From the NCBI GenBank assembly GCA_052388455.1, contig JBQTIA010000114.1, positions 1 to 8,098 on the forward strand: DNA of 8,098 bases, given 5' to 3'. Positions 1 through 5,568 of the stretch are shown here, in pieces. Each line of letters begins with the position of its first letter. The stretch's first letter is position 1. The notes under the pieces are model-generated. The model was not told the DNA's origin, ran no database searches, and saw only the letters and a list, made by a program, of their open reading frames with translations. This DNA comes from CAZSNH01 sp052388455 (GTDB taxonomy: Bacteria > Pseudomonadota > Alphaproteobacteria > Rhizobiales > Hyphomicrobiaceae). The position numbers and the translations under genes were made by a program.

Positions 1-1
1 C

Positions 2-100
2 CGCCGCCTCGCCGCCTGGCTGAGGCAGCTTTGGTGTGCCTTGCTCCTGGTCATGATTGCGACGCGACCAGCCGCGGCGATGCGCCTGCAGACCGCCTAA
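2..100 (+). CDS. Possible 3' end of a gene cut by the window edge
   Basis: One plus-strand frame is open from the left edge to a TAA at 98–100, giving 32 residues. They include a hydrophobic run (WCALLLVMIA) followed by RPAAAMRLQTA and the stop. That could be a membrane-anchored C-terminus, but 32 codons in GC-rich DNA is weak evidence and no start is visible. A second plus frame is also open here and runs on to about position 153 without recognisable sequence. If real, the gene would converge on the minus-strand kinase, with 68 bp between the stops. No family is recognised. Confidence 0.22.
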   Translation, partial: RRLAAWLRQLWCALLLVMIATRPAAAMRLQTA

Positions 101-124
101 CTAACGGCGCCGTTCTTCACGGAC

Positions 125-170
125 GACGGGCCAAGAGCGAAAGCCAAGGCTGAAAGCAGAGCAGCCCGTC
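125..170 (-). terminator. Inverted repeat at the kinase stop codon, possible terminator
   Basis: Arms GACGGGC (125–131) and GCCCGTC (164–170) are perfect 7-bp complements. The 32-nt interval contains a smaller stem, AGCC-AA-GGCT (142–151). The distal arm overlaps the TGA of the hybrid kinase (171–169). Seen in sequence: the arms. Inference: a 3'-end hairpin for the minus-strand operon. There is no T-run downstream and the loop is long, so it is not a canonical intrinsic terminator. Confidence 0.3.
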
Positions 171-1548
171 AATCGAGCAGGTGCAGCATCAGCGCCCGGA
201 GCTCGGCGGGCCGCACGGGTTTGCACAGCAGCACGCAGCCGGCCTGGGCCGCCGCGGCGGCCACGGCCGCCGAGTGGTCCGCCGTCACGACGAGGGCTGG
301 AAGGTCGTCGCGGGTCACGGCCCGGAGTTTTGCAACCGCGTCGAGGCCGCACTCGCCGCGCTCCAGATGGAAATCGGCGAGCACGATGTCGGGGCGGAAA
401 CCCTGCTCGTTGATGATTCCTTCGACGTCCTCGATGTCGCTCGCGAAGCGGGTTTCGCAGCTCCAGCGGTCGAGCAGCGTGCGCATGGCATCGAGAACCG
501 CGAAGTCGTTGTCGATCACCACGACGCGCGCGGCGGCAAGCCCGTAGGAATGGCTGACGGCGGCCGTCTTGGGTTCCGGCTCGACCGCGCTGGCCGGCCC
601 TGCGTAAGGCACCTTGATCGAGAACCGCGAGCCGTGTCCCAATCGGGAGCACAGATCGATCGGATGGCCGAGCGCCTCCGCCATGCGCTGCACGATGGCG
701 AGTCCGAGACCGAAGCCGGCACGCGAGGCCCCCGGCTGCTCGGCGGCCGAACCGCGCTGGAACTCCTCGAAGATGCGCGCCTGCTCGGCCGGTGGGATGC
801 CGGGACCCGTATCCCACACTTCCAGATGCACGCTGTTGCCGCGGCGCCGTCCCGCCAGCTTGACGCCGCCGTGATCGGTGTAGCGCACGGCATTCGACAG
901 CAGGTTCTGGAGGATGCGGCGAAGCATCAGCGGATCGGACAGCACGGCGATGTCCGGCGCGCGAAGGGTCAGCGCCAGTCCCTTGGCCTGCGCCACCGCC
1001 TGCGTGTCGAGAGCCAGCGACTGGAACAGCGCGCGCGCCGAAACCGGCTGCGGCGAAGGCTTCAGTATGCCGGCTTCCAGCCGCGACACGTCGAGGATGG
1101 TGCGCAGCATTTCCTCGACACTGGTCAGTGCGTGCTCGATCTGTCCGGCGATGCGCAGGGCATCGACGCCGGGCCCGCCGTCGGTGAGCGCCGAGATCGA
1201 CAGCCGGGCCGCGTGCAGAGGCTGCAGCAGATCGTGGCTCACCGCCGTGAAGAAGCGGGTCTTCGACCGGTCGGCGCGCTCGGCCGAATCGCGCGCCAGC
1301 GTCAGCTCCGCGTTGGCCCGCTCGAGCCGTGACAGCGCCGCCTTCAGCTCTTCGGTCCGGATGCCGATCTTGGCTTCGAGCGCGATCGCCGTGTGGAAAA
1401 GCGAAAAGGCGTTGGCCTGCTGATCCATCGAGCGCTCGACGCGCTGCATCAGCGCGGCGTTGATCTTCGACAGCTTGGTGATGCGCCGATAGAGGTCCGC
1501 CTCCTGCGCGCTCATGCCTTTGATGGGGACGTCGAGGCCGAGGGTCAC
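169..1548 (-). CDS. nahK: Hybrid sensor histidine kinase/response regulator, NahK-like (NosP-associated)
   Basis: A 459-aa cytosolic hybrid kinase with no transmembrane segment. Residues about 13–95 form a charged coiled coil. HisKA follows, with phospho-acceptor H105 in SHDLLQPL. The ATPase domain shows the N box LQNLLSNAVRYT (213–224), the G1 box DTGPGIP (246–252) and the G2 box GFGLGLAIV (278–286). The C-terminal receiver (about 340–459) has D346/D348, phospho-acceptor D392, T422 and K443, all as expected. The chosen start is GTG at 1548: GGAGG lies 7 nt upstream and the codon overlaps the preceding TGA as GTGA, implying translational coupling. An ATG at 1515 is the alternative, with a weaker ribosome site. 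The same frame stays open upstream through the FIST gene, but that part is Arg-rich shadow sequence. In known NosP–NahK pairs the FIST hemoprotein modulates kinase activity in response to NO. Here that role is inferred from gene order and architecture. PAS domains are absent. Confidence 0.88.
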   Translation of the reverse strand: MTLGLDVPIKGMSAQEADLYRRITKLSKINAALMQRVERSMDQQANAFSLFHTAIALEAKIGIRTEELKAALSRLERANAELTLARDSAERADRSKTRFFTAVSHDLLQPLHAARLSISALTDGGPGVDALRIAGQIEHALTSVEEMLRTILDVSRLEAGILKPSPQPVSARALFQSLALDTQAVAQAKGLALTLRAPDIAVLSDPLMLRRILQNLLSNAVRYTDHGGVKLAGRRRGNSVHLEVWDTGPGIPPAEQARIFEEFQRGSAAEQPGASRAGFGLGLAIVQRMAEALGHPIDLCSRLGHGSRFSIKVPYAGPASAVEPEPKTAAVSHSYGLAAARVVVIDNDFAVLDAMRTLLDRWSCETRFASDIEDVEGIINEQGFRPDIVLADFHLERGECGLDAVAKLRAVTRDDLPALVVTADHSAAVAAAAAQAGCVLLCKPVRPAELRALMLHLLD

Positions 1549-1560
1549 GGACTCGCCTCC
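1545..1560 (-). promoter_or_regulatory. Translational coupling site nosP→nahK (RBS and GTGA overlap)
   Basis: On the minus strand GGAGG (1560–1556) precedes GTG (1548–1546) by 7 nt. The GTG shares two bases with the TGA stop (1547–1545) of the FIST gene. The ribosome site lies inside the FIST coding sequence. This fixes the kinase start and supports a shared mRNA. Confidence 0.8.
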
Positions 1561-2717
1561 TTGCGGCCGAAGGCGATGCCGGTCAGCGTCTGATTGAGGT
1601 GCATGGCGTTGTACTGCTCGCCGTACGTGTGGAACCCGACGACCCGATACTGGCGATAAAGCGCGTCGAGTTCGTGGCGGATCTGCCGGTTCTCGGCGTC
1701 GAGGCGGCGGAGCACGCAATCGAAGCCGAGCACCATGTCGATGCCGCCGAGCGCGGTGTCGATCTCGCCGAGAGTGCGGGCCGTGGCGCTGACGATGTCC
1801 TGCGGGCGGGCGACGGTGAACACAAGTCCCTCGTCGATGGCGCAGAAGAACGACAGGCTGCCGTCGGGGTTCATGTTGCGGATCGAGCGGCAGTAGTAGT
1901 CCCCGCCGATCTTCACCACCAGAGGATAGGACGCGAAGCTGAACGGCCCGAGGTCGTCGGGCAGGAGACCGATGGCTGCGGCGTACTCGCGCGCCGCCGG
2001 CTCGGCATTCAGCTCGTGCACGATGCGGCTCTCGGTATCGGCCGACGTCACGACGAGCTTGATCGGCGTCGGCTCGAAATTCTCGGATTTGAAGACGCGG
2101 AACGGAATATCGCTCTCGACCATCACGATGATCGCCGCGCGCCGGTGCACCGTCGTGCCGTGGATGAGTACCGTCTGGTCGAACGACAGGCCGTCGCCCG
2201 CCGAGCCGCCGACCAGCTGCACGTCGTCGATCGCCCAGTTGACCGCCGCGACCAGCCGCTCCTCGGCGTTGGAGAGCCCGTCGACCAGCATCAGCGCGAA
2301 GAGGCGGCCGGCGAGACTGCGTTCCTCGCGTCCGACCAGCGCGGCCTTCATCCGCCGGACGATGACGTTGGCCCGTTCGACGCCATGCTGCCCGACGTTT
2401 TCGATCACCTCGCTGACGACCCGAAACCCAGAACGGGGAAATCCGATCACGACGAGGCCGCCCTGCATCATGCCGGCTGGCGCGATCTCGCCGGCGGTCG
2501 AGCAGCCGGAAACGGGAACGCCGGGAAAGGCGACAGCCAGTGCGTCGCTCAGGCGGCGCGCATCGTGCAACGGCGCGAAATACACGACGAGATGCTGGAT
2601 CTCGGCCCCGGCCAGCGAGGCCAGGACTTCCGAGACTGCAACAGCGGTGTCGCCGGAGGGGCTGGCGGCGACGAGCAGGCCGCACGGCGCGGCGGGGGCG
2701 GCGGTGGCATGGGCCAA
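1545..2717 (-). CDS. nosP: FIST-domain sensor, NosP-like nitric oxide-sensing protein
   Basis: A 390-aa soluble protein spanning an N-terminal FIST domain (about residues 25–225) and a FIST_C domain (about 230–385). Diagnostic segments are GCSTAGEI (70–77), LMLVDGLSN (142–150), LVGGSAGDGLSF (168–179) and the C-terminal YGEQYNAMHLNQTLTG (365–380). FIST proteins are ligand sensors; the NosP branch binds heme and NO and is encoded next to NahK-type hybrid kinases. The start is TTG at 2717. An in-frame TGA lies only two codons upstream (2723–2721) and AAGAGG sits 7 nt before the TTG, so no longer start is possible; the next in-frame ATG (M83) would delete much of the FIST domain. Translation ends inside the kinase start (GTGA overlap). 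I cannot assign a heme ligand from the sequence alone, so heme/NO binding is inferred from family and context; another FIST ligand remains possible. Confidence 0.87.
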   Translation of the reverse strand: MAHATAAPAAPCGLLVAASPSGDTAVAVSEVLASLAGAEIQHLVVYFAPLHDARRLSDALAVAFPGVPVSGCSTAGEIAPAGMMQGGLVVIGFPRSGFRVVSEVIENVGQHGVERANVIVRRMKAALVGREERSLAGRLFALMLVDGLSNAEERLVAAVNWAIDDVQLVGGSAGDGLSFDQTVLIHGTTVHRRAAIIVMVESDIPFRVFKSENFEPTPIKLVVTSADTESRIVHELNAEPAAREYAAAIGLLPDDLGPFSFASYPLVVKIGGDYYCRSIRNMNPDGSLSFFCAIDEGLVFTVARPQDIVSATARTLGEIDTALGGIDMVLGFDCVLRRLDAENRQIRHELDALYRQYRVVGFHTYGEQYNAMHLNQTLTGIAFGRKEASP

Positions 2718-2975
2718 GGGTCAGCCTCTTCGACCGGTTCCAGGGGTGGCGCCGGCAGCGCCGCACGCCGTCGCCTCACATTTTGATTGTTCCATGCCAC
2801 AGGGGCGTGGCGTCAGCAATCGGCGGTGCCCGGCAGGGGCGGCAGGCCGCACCTTGCACAGCGCCAACGATGCCATGTCGCATGATCCAACGCGTCCGCG
2901 CGTTTCGCCGGCATCGAAGCGGCCGCGTCATCGAAACCATAGTCCCTCCGTATCGCGAACCGAGGTTCAATAATC

Positions 2976-2998
2976 TTCGTGCGGACGTCACGCACGAA
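2976..2998. promoter_or_regulatory. Perfect 8-bp inverted repeat, candidate operator
   Basis: TTCGTGCG (2976–2983) and CGCACGAA (2991–2998) are exact reverse complements with a 7-bp spacer. The spacer contains the palindrome GACGTC (2984–2989). It lies 72–94 nt upstream of the 68-aa gene and about 260–280 nt upstream of the nosP start. Dyads of this size in a divergent promoter region often bind a dimeric regulator, though the transcript could also fold here. The regulator is unknown. Confidence 0.4.
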
Positions 2999-3031
2999 AC
3001 ATCGTCGGACCATGGGATCTGTCACTTTCGA

Positions 3032-3044
3032 TCCAACGGTTGGA
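3032..3044. promoter_or_regulatory. TCCAAC-G-GTTGGA palindrome upstream of the 68-aa gene
   Basis: Perfect 6-bp arms around one central base, ending 25 nt before the ATG at 3070 and 12 nt before the AAGGGAG ribosome site. By position it could be an operator overlapping the promoter or transcription start, or a small 5'-leader hairpin. No regulator family is recognised from the motif. Confidence 0.3.
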
Positions 3045-3069
3045 CGTCTGAACCCAAGGGAGTGGCGAC

Positions 3070-3276
3070 ATGCTCGAGATTGTAATTTCCGTCTGTCTTC
3101 TGGCCGAGCCGGCCCGCTGCAAGGACGAGCACGTGACGGTGCTGGCTGAGAACTCCACGCCGTTTCAGTGTATGCGCTACGGGCAGCTCGAGACGGTGAA
3201 GTGGAGCGAGGCGCATCCCAAGTGGAGCATCAAGCGCTGGACCTGCCGTCCCGCCGGCCAGTTCGCCGCTCTCTGA
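3070..3276 (+). CDS. Small conserved-type hypothetical protein with four cysteines
   Basis: A 68-aa product. ATG at 3070 follows AGGGAG (3057–3062) with 7-nt spacing, a strong ribosome site that sets the start. It opens with a short hydrophobic stretch (LEIVISVCLLA), too short and without a typical signal-peptide basic end to be a clear export signal. Four cysteines (C9, C17, C34, C59) are spread over the protein. The C-terminal half is rich in Trp and charge (KWSEAHPKWSIKRWTC). I recall proteins of this pattern as short hypotheticals in Rhizobiales, but no function is known to me. The Cys pattern could mean disulfides or metal binding; neither is shown. It reads divergently from nosP and convergently with the GNAT gene, 13 bp from its stop. 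Confidence 0.72.
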   Translation: MLEIVISVCLLAEPARCKDEHVTVLAENSTPFQCMRYGQLETVKWSEAHPKWSIKRWTCRPAGQFAAL

Positions 3277-3289
3277 TGGGCCACCTGCC

Positions 3290-3787
3290 TCAGCGGGCCA
3301 CGATCGGGCCCCTGAAGGCTGCCAGCGCGCCCGTCTCCAGTTCAAGTGCAAGCACGCGGGCCGGATTGACAGGTCCGGGAAACGTGATCAGACCCGCCGG
3401 CACCGGCTTGAAGCCGAACCGTCCGTAATAGGGTTCATCTCCGACCAGCACGACGAGCGACTGTTTCGCCTGACGGCCCTCTTCGATCGATTCCGTCACC
3501 AGCTGCCGGCCAAAACCCTGTCCCGCAAAGTCCGGATCGACCGCCAGCGGCCCCAGCAGCAGGGCTCCCTCGCGCCCGCCGATTACGATCTCCGTCATGC
3601 GCAAGGCCGCGACGAGGCGACCCTCCCGGATACCCACCCGGCAGAAACGGGTGACGCCCGCCGTCCCTTCCCGCACTCGATAGGCCGAACGGGCGAAGCG
3701 CCCCGGACCGAGCGCCCGCGCGTGCAGTTCGGCGATGGCCGGGAGATCGGCCGTCTGTGCCGGGCGGGTAACGAGATCAGCGGACAT
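3290..3787 (-). CDS. GNAT-family N-acetyltransferase (YhbS/COG3153-like)
   Basis: 165 aa, the usual length of a single-domain Gcn5-related acetyltransferase, which transfers acetyl from acetyl-CoA to an amine. Motif A is LGPLAVDPDFAGQGFGRQLV (78–97), containing the G-x-G-x-G-type pyrophosphate loop. A88 sits where R or Q is usual in the Q/RxxGxG/A signature. The later segment GDEPYYGRFGF is typical of the YhbS-like subgroup. The substrate cannot be told. The start is ATG at 3787, with GGAG at 3795–3792 (4-nt spacing, slightly short). The 168 bp upstream to the Nudix stop is large enough for its own promoter; it holds a weak dyad, TATCGC-N11-GCGATA (3867–3889). Its 3' end nearly meets the 68-aa gene. 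Confidence 0.88.
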   Translation of the reverse strand: MSADLVTRPAQTADLPAIAELHARALGPGRFARSAYRVREGTAGVTRFCRVGIREGRLVAALRMTEIVIGGREGALLLGPLAVDPDFAGQGFGRQLVTESIEEGRQAKQSLVVLVGDEPYYGRFGFKPVPAGLITFPGPVNPARVLALELETGALAAFRGPIVAR

Positions 3788-3955
3788 GCGGCTCCAGGGC
3801 TGAGGCGGCCCGGTTGGCGGGCAGTCGGGGCGTGTTCACACCATGCCGGCCCGGCAGGTCAAGCCTTATCGCGTGAAACAGTTGCGATACCGGAGCGGGA
3901 CGTTGCCGCCTTTAACCTTGCCCGGGATCGATAGATCGAGACATGCCATGCGGTC

Positions 3956-4417
3956 TCACCACATTTCGGCCGGCCCGGTCGATCCGAGCACTTCGCAGAT
4001 GCGGTCTGCGGTGGCCCGGTTGATGTCCGCCGGCAGGGTGCCGGTGGAAAAGAACCCCTGCTCGGCAATCTCGGAGTTGGGTGCCGGAACCTCAGCCTGT
4101 CGCCAGCTTCGGATGACGAATAGCGCGATGTGGTCGCCCGGAAAGTGGCTGGAATTGGCGTAGATGCCGAACAGCTCCGGCTCACCCTCGACGACGACGC
4201 CGGCCTCCTCCGCCAGCTCCCGGGTCAATGCGGATCGAACCGTTTCGTGTTTTTCGACGCCGCCGCCCGGGAAATGCCAGCCCTGCCGATAGGTGTGGCG
4301 GATGAGCAGGACGCGACCTTGCCCATCGATGACGCAGCCCTGGGCGCCGAGCGTCAGCCCGCGAGACAGCCGCCAGTAGCGCTGCAGGATTCTGGTGACA
4401 AAGGTCTTCCTGGCCAA
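3956..4417 (-). CDS. Nudix hydrolase
   Basis: From the TTG at 4417 the product is 153 aa, ending in GPAEMW. A complete Nudix box is present at residues 52–74 (G-x5-E-x7-REL-x-EE-x-GV: G52, E58, R66, E67, E70, E71, G73). It is preceded by RHTYRQGWHFPGGG, as in Nudix enzymes cleaving nucleoside diphosphates linked to another moiety. The Glu cluster binds the catalytic divalent metal. Substrate unknown. The start is uncertain: the frame is open to 4594 without family-like sequence. I favour TTG 4417 (a GGAG lies about 8–9 nt upstream) because homologs begin just before a WRLxRxLTLG-type segment. GTG 4456 (166 aa) is the main alternative, but its GGGAG is only 2 nt away. It is divergent from the metallophosphoesterase and is followed by the GNAT gene on the same strand after 168 bp. 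Confidence 0.85.
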   Translation of the reverse strand: MARKTFVTRILQRYWRLSRGLTLGAQGCVIDGQGRVLLIRHTYRQGWHFPGGGVEKHETVRSALTRELAEEAGVVVEGEPELFGIYANSSHFPGDHIALFVIRSWRQAEVPAPNSEIAEQGFFSTGTLPADINRATADRICEVLGSTGPAEMW

Positions 4418-4609
4418 GGCGTCGGCTCCGCTCGATTCCCCGTATTGAGGGTTCACATCTCCCGCTGTTCGCTGGCAATGGCAAGGTGCGTGGGCGGATA
4501 CCGGCAGGTGGACCGTCGACTGGGTCCGCGCCCCACAGGTTTGCGCCGAGCATCGGGTGCAACCGGGCCGCATGGCGTCCCGGCAGCGAACCATCGCAGA
4601 ACTTACGCC

Positions 4610-5536
4610 ATGACCGACAAACTAACTCTCGCGCACGTCTCCGACCTGCATCTGACGCCGATCGTCGGATTTGCTCCGCGCTACTGGAACGTGAAGCGCG
4701 TGCTCGGCTATCTCAACTGGCTGAAGGGCCGGCGGTCGGTTCATCGGCTGTCCGTCGCCGACGCGCTGATCAGGGACGCCCGGCAGCAGGGCGTCGATCA
4801 CATCCTGGTGTCGGGCGATCTCGTCAATATCGGTCTTCCGGAGGAGCTGGCGCTGGCCCGCGACTGGCTGGCATCGCTGGGACCGCCGGATCGGGTGACG
4901 GTCGTTCCCGGCAACCACGACATCTACACCGCGCTGATGCACGGCACATCGTGCCTCGATCTGTGGGCCGCCAATATGTCGCCGTGCCCCTGCGGCAGAG
5001 AACTGATGCTTCCCGGACCAGCGCCATTCCCGTTCGTGCGCTGCCTCGGCCCGGTGGCTCTCATCGGGCTCAACTCCGCTGTGCCGCAGCCGCCGTTCGT
5101 GGCTGCCGGACGGCTCGGTAAAGAGCAGCTCGGCCGACTGGACCACGTGCTCGGGCAGGCGGCAAAGGCCGGGCTGTTCCGCGTGGTCGTCATCCATCAC
5201 CCGCCGCTGATCGGACTGGCCCCGCGCCGGCGTGCGCTCGAGGATGCCCGCGAACTCGAAGCGCTGCTGGCGCGCCGGGGAGCCGATCTCGTCCTGCACG
5301 GGCACAATCATCAGGACACGCTGGCCTCGACGCCGTCGGTGCCTGGACCCGTGCCGGTTGCCGGCATCGCGTCGGGTTCGGCGGCGAAAGCGCACGGTCG
5401 CGAGCCCCTGGCGCGCTATCGCCTGATCACCATCGAGCGCACGGCGAGTGGCGTCGGTATTGGCATGGTCACGCGCGGGCTCCTCGCGCCGGAAGGCGCC
5501 ATCGGCGAGATTTCGCGCTATCGTCCCGCAGCCTGA
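4610..5536 (+). CDS. CpdA-like calcineurin-fold metallophosphoesterase
   Basis: 308 aa with all metal-binding motifs of the class III phosphodiesterase/calcineurin-like fold in order: D12-L-H14, G69-D70, G101-N-H-D104, H196–H197 and G231-H232-N-H234. These hold a dinuclear metal centre that hydrolyses phosphoesters. Cyclic-nucleotide phosphodiesterases (CpdA), lipid-head-group pyrophosphatases and other DNA- or nucleotide-directed enzymes share this layout, so the substrate is not settled. No signal peptide or membrane segment; probably cytosolic. The frame is open from 4130, but family sequence starts at MTDKLTLAHVSDLHL, so ATG 4610 is chosen although no good ribosome site precedes it. The 192 bp between it and the Nudix start should hold divergent promoters. 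It is followed 32 bp later by the crotonase gene on the same strand. Confidence 0.88.
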   Translation: MTDKLTLAHVSDLHLTPIVGFAPRYWNVKRVLGYLNWLKGRRSVHRLSVADALIRDARQQGVDHILVSGDLVNIGLPEELALARDWLASLGPPDRVTVVPGNHDIYTALMHGTSCLDLWAANMSPCPCGRELMLPGPAPFPFVRCLGPVALIGLNSAVPQPPFVAAGRLGKEQLGRLDHVLGQAAKAGLFRVVVIHHPPLIGLAPRRRALEDARELEALLARRGADLVLHGHNHQDTLASTPSVPGPVPVAGIASGSAAKAHGREPLARYRLITIERTASGVGIGMVTRGLLAPEGAIGEISRYRPAA

Positions 5537-5568
5537 AGCTCGCAACGCATCCGGGACGCCTCTTCGCC

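Larger units (their letters stand above)
2718..3069. other. Divergent intergenic region between nosP and the 68-aa gene
   Basis: This 352-bp stretch separates two divergently transcribed genes and must hold both promoters, unless the short gene is read from elsewhere. It is less GC-biased near 2940–3030 than the coding DNA around it. I see no confident –35/–10 pair. What stands out are two inverted repeats (2976–2998 and 3032–3044), plus a minor one, GAACC-GA-GGTTC (2957–2968). Short open frames exist on both strands, for example minus 3025→2813. They lack recognisable sequence or a clear ribosome site, so I do not call them genes. No FNR/NnrR-type TTGAT-N4-ATCAA box was found by eye. Confidence 0.6.

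Noticed and set aside
181..1332. 383-aa plus-strand ORF antisense to the kinase
   Set aside because: Arg/Gly/His-rich translation typical of GC-rich antisense frames; the opposite strand encodes a complete HisKA–HATPase–receiver protein.
1549..2766. Upstream extension of the kinase frame, giving one 865-aa minus-strand ORF
   Set aside because: The extra 406 codons are Arg-rich, resemble no protein, and lie exactly over the FIST gene in another frame. The GTG at 1548 has a proper ribosome site and a stop/start overlap.
1599..2786. 395-aa plus-strand ORF antisense to nosP
   Set aside because: Low-complexity, charge-rich shadow without domain-like sequence; the FIST protein on the other strand has all its expected motifs.
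2813..3025. 70-aa minus-strand ORF ending WRCARCGLPPLPGTADC, zinc-ribbon-like at first sight
   Set aside because: Only one CxxC and no second pair at normal spacing, no clear ribosome site, and it crosses the dyad at 2976–2998. Kept only as part of the intergenic description.
3867..3889. TATCGC-N11-GCGATA dyad upstream of the GNAT gene
   Set aside because: Only 6-bp arms with a long spacer; expected by chance often enough that I do not list it as a site.
4418..4594. N-terminal extension of the Nudix protein to 212 aa
   Set aside because: The added residues (Cys/His/Pro-rich) do not resemble Nudix N-termini and would occupy the divergent promoter region.
4130..4609. 160-codon N-terminal extension of the metallophosphoesterase frame
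   Set aside because: It runs antisense through the Nudix gene and is not family-like; the calcineurin-fold sequence begins right after ATG 4610.
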